DNA of 64,000 nucleotides from Coprinopsis marcescibilis (lineage: Eukaryota; Basidiomycota; Agaricomycetes; Agaricales; Psathyrellaceae), in contig ML210162.1 in the NCBI GenBank assembly GCA_004369085.1, positions 220,380 through 284,379 on the forward strand, written 5' to 3'. This document shows, piece by piece, positions 51,229 to 63,705 of this stretch; position 1 is the stretch's first letter; each line of letters starts with the position of its first letter. The notes under the pieces were generated by a model that did not search any database, had not been told where the DNA came from, and saw only the letters and a list, made by a program, of their open reading frames with translations. Made by a program: the position numbers and the translations under genes.

Positions 51229-51272
51229 CCCCAGATGGCCCCTCTTTTTCTTCTCCTTTTCCGAGTGCAGCT

Positions 51273-53687
51273 ATGGACAACCTTGCCCATCACTATCCCC
51301 CGAACCACCGCAAGCGCAAGGCAGATACTGACGACTGTCCAGACCCTGCTTCCGTCGCGTCTGACAGTCGCATCCAGGACCCCTCTGCGTCCCCCGCCGC
51401 GCCCTGTCCAGGTCTTTTGAACGCACCGAGGCAGCCACGTCTCGCGTCCGACACTGACCAGTCGCTCTGGCCATCCCATGCACCCCCGTCTCGCCCATCG
51501 AGTCCTGCAGAGTGTCACCCAGACGCCCACTCAAATCCCCACAAGAGGCCCCGCCTTGAGAAACTTCGCATATCAGGCCGCAAACCGTCGAGGCGCATCC
51601 CGACCAGGCCCTCTCCAACCAGGTCACCCAGACCAGGGAGCGACCTCGAGGATATTGGCATCGTCCACATCACTGACCCTGGCCCATCCTCCGGCTCTCT
51701 CCTTCGTTGTCGCACAGGCGAGGAGGGCCACTCGCGACGGCCTTGGTCCCGCTCTTTACCCTTTGACCTCGCCTCTCTTCCCATCCCACCGCCACAACCC
51801 CTCATCAACCGCCAGACCCTCAAGGAGCTGGACCTGGACGCAATACTTCGAAACCCCCAACTCCGTGAGAGCCACACCACCTTACCCCCGTTCTATTCGC
51901 TAACTTTCAAGGTAGGCCACGACCTTTTGTTTGATCCTGGCCTCCAGTTCAGGCCCACGGCAAGCAGAAGAAAGCGGGAAATGTCTGATAAATATTGGAC
52001 AACTATTGTCCACGAAGTGGAACGGGGGTGTACCTGTGCGACCTTTGACTCGCGGCGGAAGCCACAACGGCTGGTCTGCATATGTGGCGAATCATCACCG
52101 TCCTCCGGTCCCATTTGGCTCCAGGTTGCTGATGACTGCTACACCGTCCGAACACCCTCTCGAGTTTCTCCGCTGCTGACAGAATTCCTGGAAGTTTTGC
52201 TGCTCGTCATCCAACCTCTCTGCAGTATATCAGGCATCTACGTCAACCCCAGCACGTTCAAGGCGCAGATGCAGGAACACTCTGACCAGGCGGCGTATGT
52301 TCGTTCAATCTTTGATCCAGTTCTTATCGAACAAGAGCTGAGGCACAATAATTTCGATCCATCGGGTTTATTCCGGATAATCGGGGAGACTTTGAAAGGT
52401 CATTGTGCACCAATGCGAGATCGGTCCGTGGAGGCCATGATTCGAGTGGCGGAGCGAGGCTCAGCCGCTCGAGACGCTATCAAGGCGATTCGGATGTGCA
52501 TGGAGATTTTGGAACTCATGAAACTGGTACGTTGATCCAAAAAAGCCTATCGTTCAAGGTTTCTTAATGAGCGGATCTAGGACATCGCCAACCACCAACT
52601 CCAAACCTTGCGGCCGTTCTTATTGCGGACTTCAGGCCAGTTTGAGTTGCGGGCCTTGAAGAATCGACATGACGGCAAGTCTTCGTTCAAGACCACCCAC
52701 GCTTGGATTGAAGCCGCCCACTCTTCCATGCTGCTGGCAAAACCTATTCCCCACGCCCTTCTTCCCGGCAAATCGCTTGACTATTCCAATTTAACAGGCA
52801 ATCAGCAACTTTATATCTCGATATTACGAGGTATTGTCGACCTTATTTTCGACCCGCCTTCCACGACCCACCTGTCAACCCCTTCAAACACTCCACCATG
52901 TACCCCTTTACGACCTTCCCCTTCGGCAGTATTCCCCGTCTTCCCAGAAACGCTCTACTTGGACAACGCCCGGGTACACCTGCTAAGCTCCGAAGCCGCC
53001 GACACAACAGCGCTATACATGTACCTTCTCCTCTTCCGCCAACTCGTTTTCTCCGATAATTCCAACTCCAACCTGCCAAAATTGTCAGAAGTCGACATGA
53101 TCAAGATCAAGCGCGAAATCCGGGATATTGCAGGAAACTCCCGGCTGGGTCGATGCTTTTCAAGGAATCAAGACGAGAATGGGAAAGAAGTGGAAAACTC
53201 CCGCGTCGTTAAAGAGGACGTCGTGTTGCAGATCGCGAAAAGGGCTAAAGATGCCCGAACCGGCCAACTCTCACATTCATCATCACCCTCGCTGTCCTCC
53301 ATTCTTGCAGCTTCATCAGCGCCTCTTATTATTGGGGATGCACCAGACCAAAGATCATTAAACGTCGCGCGGATGTGGGCTGATACGCATATGCAGAGTG
53401 GCTCAGCAATCGGCACCATGCTGCACAATCGCCTTCGGGATATGGTGTTCAACGCCGTTGTCCTTTCGACATTCCCTGGAAGGGATCTCTCTACCGGTTG
53501 CCGACCTGTCGCTCTAGACTTCACTGCCTCCACCAAACCTGGGAACCCTGTAGGGACGGCGACTGGCATGGAACCGCTGGCCGACGAAATTCGAAACCTG
53601 ACTGAGAAGATTTCTCTCCTGGCTATCATTCATTTGAATGCTTACCTACCCATGTATGAGAACGAAGGTTTTGTACCTTCCCATTGA
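51273..53687 (+). CDS. T-complex 11 (TCP11)/SOK1-like protein
   Basis: Two exons, 51273-52526 and 52581-53687, give 786 residues. The first about 190 are Pro/Ser/Arg-rich and disordered. The TCP11 domain follows: LDLDAILRNPQLRES, SDKYWTTIVHEVERGCTC, PLLTEFLEVLLLVIQPLC, EHSDQAAYVRSIFDPVLIEQ, LFRIIGETLKGHCAPMRD and AIRMCMEILELMKLDIANHQ, with the intron inside the last block, then LRPFLLRTSGQFELRALKN and THAWIEAAHSSMLL. The C-terminal half continues with GNQQLYISILRGIVDLIFDP and ALYMYLLLFRQLVFSDN. The yeast relative Sok1 suppresses loss of PKA signalling, so a cAMP/stress link is possible by analogy. Intact. Confidence 0.88.
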
Positions 53688-53896
53688 TAGTCTCTGACCC
53701 ACATCGAGTTTATTCACTCCTTAACTGCTACCGTACATATTTACTATTTGCCCCTTCTGATATTACATACCTCCCTGATACCCCCCCAAAATCGCATTCC
53801 AGACACTCGTTCACAACGCAATCCGCATTTGTCGACCTCACACTTGTTCGTAATAAATACGAAAAACATCTTGAAACATCAGAGGAGGACGCGCCC

Positions 53897-54490
53897 ATGA
53901 GAAGGAATTGGCATAACGAGCATGAGCGAGAAAACGAGAAGGAACATATCACTGATCGAGTTTATCCATCACCCCACTCGACTTGCAGAAAAAAGTTCCC
54001 TCGTGGCTGTTGGGAGATTCTGCCCAAACTCGTGTTGGTGATCGGGTCCGGCGAAACGGTACTGGGTTCAAAAATTCTTTCGCAATTGAATGACGAAGGA
54101 GATGTGGCTCCAGTGGGAACTACCGGCATGGAAAAGCTGATTGCGGTTTATGAGATCGAATCAGGTTCTTGTTGTCAGGATTTGGAGCTTCACGGGAGTG
54201 ACGAGGGAAAAGGGTCGAGGTTGAGATGGCAGCAGTCTATTCTGGACAAGAGTCAACGCGACTGTGATTTCGGAAGGGTTGTAACCTTTTTTTCCTCCCG
54301 ATTATCGGAAAAGAGTTGGCAAAAGCCACGATGCTTTGCTGCCAGGGGACTGGAAGTCAAGGAGGCAGTAGGACCGAGGGATTACAAGTGTGTGTCAAAC
54401 CATGTAGACCTTGCGGTATTCTGTACGGCGTACGAGCAGCGGATTGTGGCGCCAGCCTCGGCCTTCTATGCCCACAAACCTGTCGGATAA
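53897..54490 (+). CDS. Possible 197-aa ORF, unsupported by homology
   Basis: A single open frame from ATG 53897 (MRRNWHNEHERENEKEHITD) to 54490. It stays open for nearly 200 codons, and in fact longer upstream without an ATG. It shows mixed hydrophobic/charged stretches such as LPKLVLVIGSGETVLGSKI and GMEKLIAVYEIESG. No domain recognised. It begins only about 210 bp after the TCP11-like stop, so it could be a small downstream gene, an exon, or a chance frame in a 3' flank. Confidence 0.25.
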   Translation: MRRNWHNEHERENEKEHITDRVYPSPHSTCRKKFPRGCWEILPKLVLVIGSGETVLGSKILSQLNDEGDVAPVGTTGMEKLIAVYEIESGSCCQDLELHGSDEGKGSRLRWQQSILDKSQRDCDFGRVVTFFSSRLSEKSWQKPRCFAARGLEVKEAVGPRDYKCVSNHVDLAVFCTAYEQRIVAPASAFYAHKPVG

Positions 54491-57400
54491 TGCGCACTGT
54501 AAGACGTGTACAATTCCATCGTCGCTTTCCGGAATGAGCGTAGTTGAGGCTAAGAAAAGTACCCGTTGTTATCGTTGGAACTTGGATGCAAAAGATGATG
54601 CCGGGAATGCGTCGTCGAATGAAAGGTGGATTGAAAGCCCCGTGAAGAGGAAAGTGAAACCCGGTCTACGCTCCCTCTCCTCGGCCGAATGGTAGTGAAA
54701 GATATCGTTCGAAACAGCACGGTCTCTTTGTCGATCCCTTGCTGTTCATTAAGAATTGATCGGTGTGTGGGTTGTATAAGCGCCTGCGGGCCCACTGTTT
54801 ATAGGGTTTAATTGCGACTGCGGCAGAAGGCTCGAGCAGTCCATCAACGCGTGGTTCCTAGAGCAGGTCCTGCTTCTGTTATACCTGGGTCACATGTAAG
54901 GTGAAAAGGTGGATGTGAAGAGAGCCACGATGTGACTTGGATGAAACTCGAGTACGTAGCGTGGCCATTCAACACATATTGCTATCGGGATGAGTCATTC
55001 CCCAACCCGACTGAGAGGGTTAACATGACGGGAATGTCAGATGATGTGATTTCTATACGTCAGCCTGTTACGCTCGTTGACGCATTGCATCCGTGGACCT
55101 TTGAAGTCAGAAGCAAAAGCCTAGGTGGCAATGTAATATCAGTCGATATAAAGTGGAAGGGCCCTTCTAAATCACCCACACGAAGCATAATCCTGCCTTG
55201 ATGGATAAGCTGGCCCCTGAAGCTGGCACAATGTCGGAACGACAGCATGAAATTGCCCAATCAGAGCATTGGGCATGACGGTAGGCTTGACAAAACGAAA
55301 TCGGCGGAATTGGAAAGATGAAGCCGGGTTTCCTTCCCACGTCTGAGCAGCAGGCGCCGCCAAGCCTTTGGTGTCGAATGACCGCCGATAGGAACAATGC
55401 AGTTCGAATCTCGTCCAAGTCGTTATTTCTAGAGAAACAGAACAGGCAATTGACGCAGCCAAATGGATCCATGGAGCGCATACTCTCTGTCCCTGTCGAA
55501 ACAGGCGTGGTAAGCACGCAGAGCCAGAACAAGTCAAGGTGGGATTTGGTAACTCGTTGGTGGAGTAACAAGATCTAGTCTTCATAACGACTTGCACGGA
55601 GAGATAAAAAGCTGGGCCCGACTCTGCTTGGGACATCCTCGACTCTTCTTGCCGTTGGAACTATCCGCCTCGAGGCTCATGAACCCCGCAATTTCTCGAA
55701 CGATGTAGACATCCTTCCGGCGTTTTCCATGCCTTGGTTTAGGTTTAAAATCAACTCTTCTCAGTCACGAAGACTACAATCTTCCTTGTTTGCTCTTGAG
55801 AATGCCTCATGCCTGCGACGATGCTATGAGCCACAGGAACAACATTTGCAACAGAACATTGGAAGCCTCGGAAGGATTATGCCGGGAACGATCTAGGTGT
55901 TCACGGTGTTTGTTGACCCACACTCCCAGACCACTGCGATCGCAGCAGTATCGCTCGAAACAAACTCAGCTTTGACGTCGTGTGTGTCTTCCTATCCCCT
56001 CCTGTTTTACACTGTATCATGATCACAGTCTCTCATCCATTTATGGAGTGTCTACGATATGTAGTCTTTGCCCCAGATTAACGGTGCATTGCAGGAATGC
56101 TGAAATAGATAGCTCAAAGGTTCAAAAGTACAAGCTACCGCTAGGATCCCAAAATGCGTACCTTGTGTTTTCCTTCCGATAACTGCGGAAATAGTGCTAC
56201 TAAACAGCCGTTCAACGATAGAATCGTGCTTTGCGCTAAGTATGAACTCTAGTTATCTCGTCACCCGTCGGCGGATGGGAAGTGTCATTTAGATAAGATG
56301 ACTAAAGCTGTTGAATCAGACAGGTCAAATGCTACCAGGGCAGTGGAGCCATCCAACTGCTACGTTGTGTTTTACGGTTAGCCTATCGCGATGCTTTGAG
56401 GATGTCGCTCCAGGAGACATTTCATTACTTGGCGCCCGGATTCACGCATGAAATGTTGAACCTTGGTCGCCGAGGACGAAAGATATTGGAATCGGTACCA
56501 TTGAGAGACCCAAGGATCTGCATTCACGGAATGTTTAATAAACAATAAACCAGGAAATTAGTGGCCAAGACCATATCCGACGATACCGACCCAATTGCTG
56601 CAGCTAACATTTTGGTCCCAAAGATTGGCTTCTCTGGGCGAGCGCACTTCACGGAGCCATTAGCCTTGAGGGGTTAACTTATGCCTTTTGAGGTTTTCGC
56701 GATTCATTTCAGGCCTACACCGGGTCTTTCCCAGATATTAGCAACAAACAAATACGATGTACGGTACGATGATGGAGAGCCGGGTAAGGATCCAGGACAC
56801 GCTTCCCAATGCGCAGTCGTCGCAGAGTTGTCCGAAAGATCCGATGACCAATTGGAAAGGGCTGAATCGCGCCAACGACAACGAGTAGTGAATCTACAAC
56901 TGACCTCGGGTGGTTCGCGGGAGGCAGGGCGCTTAAGGGATGGGACCCGATCAGGGAAGCACCACCGCACACACGGTCTGCCGCGGGTGTCTCCGCTCAT
57001 TAACACTAATAGAGATTTGAGGGAGGGGCGGCGGTAAGCATATACGCTTGCTCGATATAAAAGAAATGGCGTATGTCATCTGCCACTTATCGGCTTGCGT
57101 CATGGCTCGTTTCGCGATAAGCGCCTTGAGCTTATGTGACAGACCGGCCAGCCGTACCCGTGCGCATCAATTAAATTGAAGATCCTTCCACCACGCCGCC
57201 GCGCACTTGGAATGCTTGGCTTATTGAATTTGGAAGTCGGGGGTTTCGCGGCAGAGCTGAAGAGGATGTGGCGAATGAATAGAATGGAACAGAGATGAGC
57301 TCTGGGCGTACTTTGAGCCCTGTATGAGCGGTGGCTATGTCACATGGGTGAGGTACAACTAATTACACTGTTGGCTAATTAACAACCACCTAGTCAGGCG

Positions 57401-57932
57401 GTACTATACAGAGTTTAGATTACAGGATTCTTGTACCACTGTCAAACCAATAAGGAAGGTATGAGTCGACAGGACGAACAAGAAATGAGCGTGTAAGACG
57501 AAGAATCATATGCAATTTATACATTACAACCAACTCGTTTCTAACGTTGTTGGATGGCAAGTGGAGTAGTAAAGAGTGTGCAAGTACGTACAAATGCGAA
57601 TCAGAAAGCTGGGCGGCACAGGATGAATGAATGAATGAATGAATGAATGACAGCTATGTACAATGGTGAATGAGTTGAGAACAATGGTTCGTTGAATAAG
57701 GAGACATGGAAGTGAAAGCAATTTGAAGGCACAGAGAAAAGGTGCATGGCGAAGGGGGGTTAAGAAACCGAACCGAACAATGGCTGAATGATTTTCACGC
57801 GCTGACCTTAAAAAGTAGGAAAGGCGTTTAATTTCCTTGAAAGGTGGAATGACATGGGGAAATAAGATTCATGCAGGGATAGGCCGAATGCAGACAACCG
57901 TTCCACTTGACCAGAACAGGTGATCTTTCCAA
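54491..57932. other. 3.4 kb region without a recognised gene
   Basis: No conserved domain or RNA gene seen. Two stretches stay open in overlapping frames: minus about 55172-55636 (Cys-rich) and 56681-57037 (open on both strands, polar). Neither could be linked to other exons. It also contains the downstream flank of the RGS gene. Confidence 0.5.
57623..57650. repeat. (ATGA)7 microsatellite
   Basis: Seven perfect ATGA units in non-coding sequence downstream of the RGS gene stop codon. Confidence 0.95.
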
Positions 57933-60031
57933 TTACCGAGTACGAGGAGGGATAGCCAGTAGGCCGCCGACAACAAACCAAGTGGTCAGGAAAGCAATCG
58001 CAGCGGACCTGATGACAATTTCCCACTGGCCTCTGCGGATAACAGGGCTGAGAATCTTGGTGAGAGGAACAGCAAACGCTGGAACGGCCCTGATTAGCTT
58101 GAACCGCTGATGCACCTTGGTTTCCGAAGATTCATTGGTCGCTTCTGTGTCCAGACTTCGGTGAGATTTGTGGAGTATGTGGGTGTTGTACGGGTTTCCG
58201 CCATGTACTGGGCTGACAGGCGTTGGGGTGGATTCGGTTCGTAGTCTCCATTGCTTGATATCGCCGCAGCGGGACTGGTACCGTTCGAGGAATCCACTCG
58301 AAGGCTGTGCTTCGATTGGGTATGGATATGTTGCGTTCTTCATATAAGCAGGGTATATCGGTGAGGGCATGTCCAAAGAGACCGAATTTCGACAACAATC
58401 ACGGTCATACTGATTCGATGGCTGTTTGCTTATTTTGCGCTTCGTTTTGAGCGCGGGAAGCGAGTCGAAATTGAAGTCATCAATAGGCTGCCTCTGGTCT
58501 GCACAGAGTTCCAGCTTGTCGCAGTCCATGACTTCCATGGAGGTAGCGTCGAAGGGATGAATGAATGTGGCAGTGGCGGTGAATTCCGAGTTTATTGGAC
58601 TAAGCTGGCCATCCCCCCGCTCTGGGAATGTGAAATCGGCTTGAATAATTCCGCCTTCTCCACCGCAGGACGAATCGTCGTAGAAGGCTGGTGAGATATG
58701 AATTTCGGCTTCTCCGTGCTCGCCTACAGAGCCATCATCTGAGCATGAGGTTATTGAGAAGTGATCCGAGGTGGTTGAAGGGGGGCGAGCGAGATGCGCG
58801 ATACGTGCGTCAACAGTAGATGCCGATTTCTCGAGGGTGCTGGGGGAATTGTCGATGAAGGAAGGCAGGGTGCAGGGCACTGGCGCGGTTTCAGGGTGTA
58901 TAGAGGGTGTTTTGGGTTTAGGGTCGGCGATAGGTTGGGGGCGGGAAATGGGTGGTCTTGCAAGTTCAAACTTTCGAAGCTGCCTTAGGTCTCCGAATAC
59001 GTAGACGCCAAGACAAACTCCGTTTAGGGCAGCGATGAGGATGGTGAGGCCGATGAACAGACCAGGGAATGCGGTCATTCTCAGCCATCTTGATTCTGAC
59101 CGCGTAAAATTGACAATGATGGGAGGAACCGAGCCTATCAGCGAGAAGAATATGCCCGCAATAATCCCACATAGAACGCGGTTGTTCCCCACGTTGTTGA
59201 ATTGGGCGCTGACGAAACGGCGAAGGCTTTCGTCGAGCATGCGATAGGTTTCGATAGCGACGTCGGTGAAGATGGCTGGGTCGGGATGCGGAGACTCCAT
59301 TGAGGTGTGGAAAACAGCCAGGAGGCTTGAGGGAAGGTTGAGTTCGTAGGGCGAGTTGGGCGTGAAGAATGTCTGTTTTGCGCGAGCGTACAACATGGCC
59401 AGTGAGGGAGAGTGGTGTGTCTCCCAGTACATCCTGAATTCACCATCCATCTCTCGCTGAATCTTGTTCTGCGCCATCCAGGCGTTATATCTCTGCCTAT
59501 ATTCACGTAGCCAGAGCGTGAAGTATCTGTGAAGTGTTAAAAACGTGGACGTCATTTGCGTGACTAGGCGCTCACAGATTCTCCGGGCTCATTTCGACGT
59601 ACAGGAGCCATTCCTACGCAAGTCAGTACAGCAATGTCCAGAAAATGCTTATCTACACACCTCGAAATCCTTCAGCCCCAACGGCGGAAGATGCTTCCTG
59701 TCCAACACATCCTCCAACTGCACTTTGAACAATGGCGTGACTTGATGGGGGTCAATAACGATCGCCAGGGCGGGAACGGTTGCTCACTGACCACCACAAG
59801 ACCGAACTTTGGCAACAGCTGGTGGCGGATTGCATATTCGTAACTGATATGGTTCTTCGGTTAAGCATCAAGGACGCCAAAGACGAGACATAAACTCACA
59901 GGAAATGCAAGAATTGAGCTAAAGTTGATGTCGTAAGTCCTAGGGCGTGTCTGGTGGGTGGATGGCGGCCTGGGGGACATGGTGGGGGACCAGGGAGCGG
60001 GAGGGCACGTTGAGGTCGAAAAGAGCCCCAT
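57933..60031 (-). CDS. RGS-domain protein with C-terminal membrane helices (RAX1-like)
   Basis: An RGS domain is assembled over several exons: FKVQLEDVLDRKHLPPLGLK, DFEEWLLYVEMSPENLYFTL, WLREYRQRYNAWM, then MLYARAKQTFFTPNSPYELN and a helix ending SLRRFVSAQFNNVGNNR. Membrane segments follow: VLCGIIAGIFFSLIGSVPPI, AFPGLFIGLTILIAALNGVC and, after about 270 disordered residues, VIRSAAIAFLTTWFVVGGLL near the C terminus. This RGS plus helices layout is that of Rax1-type fungal proteins, which mark old division sites in yeast; some RGS proteins speed GTP hydrolysis by G-alpha. The start is uncertain: ATG at 60031 or, more likely, MSPRPPSTHQ at 59980, followed by YDINFSSILAFP and YEYAIRHQLLPKFGLVV. 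Stop 57933-57935. Confidence 0.82.
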
Positions 60032-61379
60032 GGATGACAGGGACTCCAATAAGTAGTTTTCGGGGGTGGCAATTGTCGTAAGGGGAACCAGGCTTGACGG
60101 GAGCCGGCATATTCAATTCCATCCGTCAATCAGAAACCTGATAGAGGGAACCGAGCTAGGCGGACTTTGCAACTCTTGCCTCCCGCCCTCACCTTCCCCT
60201 ATCCGCTCGTACTCCGCTAGATCCGTGGCAGTTCATCAGGCATGGTTATGTAGCAATATGGTCTTATATATCCTCGTACAGAGCGCAGAAGTTGCAGCAG
60301 AGTTCATAGCAACTAGTGAGTAGCGCACCGTCCTATCGCCGAGGATTCAATTAATCAACTGAACCCACAGCAATAGACAAGCTACTAGACACTCGACAGC
60401 TAATCTATGAACTCACAATCATTTACTTGCAAATTGCGTCAAACAACCACTCCAATCTTCCACGGTTACGCGGTGTTCGCAACATGTGCACTGTCTCATG
60501 CTTTTCTGAACGGGATTAAAATGTTCTCCCGCTGCCCCAGAGAGCCAATGGATACGAATGTCTGCATTTCATGCTTTCGATTGACTCGCGACCCCTGTGT
60601 ATTCGGCAAAACGCTATTGAGATGCAATCACCTCTGTGATCAGCCCTATTCGACACCTGGTACATAGAAGACGGTTGTGAGCGCGTAAAGAGTCTCCATT
60701 GATTCTCAGCCTGGCGAAGTGCGTTCGTTACCAAATTTGCGATCGGCGCCAGTGGCGGCATGCTCCTCACAAGCAGTACTGGCCTCGAGGCTCCTCGCTG
60801 ATTGCGAATTGGTCCATACGATTCCGATTCCATGGCATATTGTTGCCATTTTTGCGAAAGGGACAGCAAAGGGACAGGTCCGAGGAAGATCAAGTCAGTA
60901 AAACCTGCCCTAAGTTACTGCAGGAGATTAGATAAGATCACGTGGATGTAAATTTCCCTGCATCACCGAGCGGCCTGTGGGCAGTGCTTCTAATACCATG
61001 GCCCCCGGGGGGGGCAGAGCTGGGCACCGAAGTTATTTTCTCTTTTCTCTCATTTGTGACGAATGCAACGAATTTAAAGCCTTAGGATTGATTTTCTGAT
61101 GCAGCACGGGACTCGTAAGCACCTGTCAGTTGAGTTCTCTGGGTGAAGTGTATGAATATGATCTGGACAAGTCTACTGCCAGATACCAGTTGTATAGGTA
61201 AAAACAGAGTGCTTGACTCTGTTACACTGCTTAGAGCAACAATCACCTGAAACATCGCCCTGGTGGGAAAGGATTGCACAAAAAATGAACAACTAACTAA
61301 GGAGGCATCAACTCGCAACAGACAGCTACCCGGACCTTTCCTCTCGCTCATATAACGCTGTTCACAAGTCGTACTTGGT
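60032..61379. other. Intergenic region upstream of the RGS gene
   Basis: Contains the RGS promoter and otherwise nothing recognised. A frame at 60407-60667 is open for 86 codons with several Cys and no domain. A run of G residues preceded by C residues at about 61002-61016 is noted. Confidence 0.5.
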
Positions 61380-63705
61380 ATGCGGTGTACACTAGAGAGT
61401 CCATCAACAAACGTATCCCCGCGGTAAGTATTAGCGTAAAGCTGTCGATCCCTACGTTTCCTCCTACCTCGGACTTGCCTTTGGTCTTCGCCCTTGAGAG
61501 GATATTATCTTCCGCAATTTACAGCGAACAAGACCAGACCGGGTTCGTGTTCGATGTTGTGTGGTGGTGGAATAGATCTACCGTTACTGGCGAGGTGTGC
61601 CACCAGGTTGCTGTCATTGAGAGCTGCCTTTGGGACCATTTGATGTATGGAGACAGATAGTATACCTTCTAATAAATATGTGCTTCAGTATTGAATCTAA
61701 CGTGTGATAACGACGCACCCAAGTCAGATCCTGCTTCGTACATTTGAGATCTGAGGACGTTGAAAAGCGGTATTTCCTCGGACAAATTCCATTAGCGAGG
61801 AAAGACACAGCACGGGACTACTTTCCGATGGACTCGAGCACCTAGATAACACATTGGAACCATCGACCGAACTCGAAGGTCTGGGTTTTGATAGAACGAC
61901 GGAGGGAAACACAACCAGTAAGGCTATGCCAATCTGGAAGAAAGAACGTAGTCACAAGAAAGGCGAAGAGTGTGGCAGCCCGGTCGAGGACGGGGTTAAG
62001 TGTAGAGCGATAAGCTTCGAAAGTCCAGCAACGATGCTTGCCGGTAATCTCGAGAGCGAGAGCAAGCTAATATAGCTGTTTTCGATAATGAAACCAGTTG
62101 CGTTGCAGATTTGTCTGTGAGATGTGAGTAGGTCAACGCACAAGATATAAGATCATACATACCACCATGGTGTTCAAGGACAAATCGTCCCTCGTCACCA
62201 CCAACCCTCAGTCTGTGCTCCTGGCGTCAATGAGAGAAAGTCGAATCGTTGCTGGAGTTTCGGTCTTGACATGAGTGACTTGGAGCGCAAGTTTAGTGTA
62301 AGACGAGATCAGACTGCTAGGAAATGCCACTGAGCAGAGATTGGGTAACCGGAAGTGAGAAGAATCGAGTGGGGGGGTGCGTCGCCGTGTCACGTGTGAT
62401 CAGAAACACGTCGGACTAAGGACGATTGCGATGAACTTGAACAACAAACGTCGTCAGCGTCGATTGTCTTTGACAAGATAATAGTAGTGCGTACATTTTC
62501 AGTATTGGTGTCGTTGGATCGTTGACAACGCCTTGGAAATCTCCTCACTGCAGGCAAGTGGTTCACGGCTGATGGCAGATATGGTCGATCGGACAGGTCT
62601 TGACATGAAAATAGACCGCCAACGAGCGTTTGAATCGGTGAGTCGCTAATGGTCGAATTGCAGATATCCGATGGCGACGTTTATCACATTCTCTTTGTGC
62701 TGTGTGGCGTGATTTTGTGAGCAAGTGAAAACCGGGGTGGATCGGGAACTTTGCGTTGATGCTGACGGCTTTGCAGGTACTTCTCCAAGATGGAAATACG
62801 AGTACCGACTGTCGGTTACTCCTCAAGTAGTTCAGTGTACAAAGGAGTTGCACACACGGTATAGCAATTTCGACCCTGTCGAATACAACGTTTAAAGCGC
62901 AACATCCGACAGAACGAAAGGCTAGATTCTATGGACGACGACGCACTCCAGGATCCTGGCATGCCTGGTTCTCTCCTGAAGATGGCTCCCAGAAACCAGT
63001 AAGTCCATGAACATGATGGGCTTCTGAAAGACACATTAATTCCGAATCAGTACGTATGGATCCTGGAAAGCACTGACCGACCTATCTCGTAGATTCCACA
63101 CCCCAATGCACGTAGGGTTCATAGATCCATGCATATTGTTTGTCTTCGCAAACACCTCCGGGCTGGTGGATGTGGATTCCGCTCGAATTGCGTGATATAC
63201 CACTCACATATACATGCACTGTATTTCGTGGCGGGACCAGCCTTTTCTTCGAATCATCGTACGGTCCAATTGGTGCTCTAGAAAGAGATCAGATTAGCCG
63301 AGAGCAGATGGTGCAACGGTAACACCGCTTACACGACACGGTTCTTTAACTTGTGTCGAGTATTTCTGTATGCTTTTGGAACATCCCTGGATTTTAAATC
63401 AAGTGTCAGCGTATTCAGAGCTGGAGGTATGTTCAATGATTACCTTCTTTCCATCTATTGCGTCTTGCAACCCCACTAAAACGTTATTTCTAGAGATGAT
63501 ACACAGTAGCGAGAAGAACTTACGTGAGTAACCCGTCCAAGAAAGCAAATACATCGTTGCAGTCTCAAAAGATTCAACACGAGAATATGTACTGATGGTC
63601 GAGAGAATCCCTGATACAAATACTGTCAAGTACGACGGGTGTTTCAGCAACGGGTGGTATTTCGTTGTCGTGACTTCACTACCTCTTCGACTCGGAGCCT
63701 TCTAA
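61380..63705 (+). CDS. Heavily spliced gene of unknown function (3' part reconstructed)
   Basis: No family recognised. The 3' part is well supported because many exons keep frame across consensus splice sites: YFSKMEIRVPTVGYSSSSSV with VYKGVAHT, then NERLDSMDDDALQDPGMPGS with LLKMAPRN, then HTYGSWKALTDLSRRFHTPM, HVGFIDPCILFVFANTSG and LVDVDSARIA, then LFFESSYGPIGALERDQISR with EQMVQR, then VFRAGEMIHSSEKNL and finally LSKDSTREYVLMVERIPDTN with VKYDGCFSNGWYFVVVTS, stop 63703-63705. Upstream exons are less sure: MADMVDRTGLDMKIDRQRAF near 62573 and QTGFVFDVVWWWNRSTVTGE near 61540, perhaps beginning at ATG 61380. A further 3' exon beyond 63705 is possible. The last exons give no sign of decay. Confidence 0.45.

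Noticed and set aside
55395..55420. tRNA B-box-like GTTCGAATCTC
   Set aside because: No A box at the proper distance and no acceptor-stem pairing found by eye.
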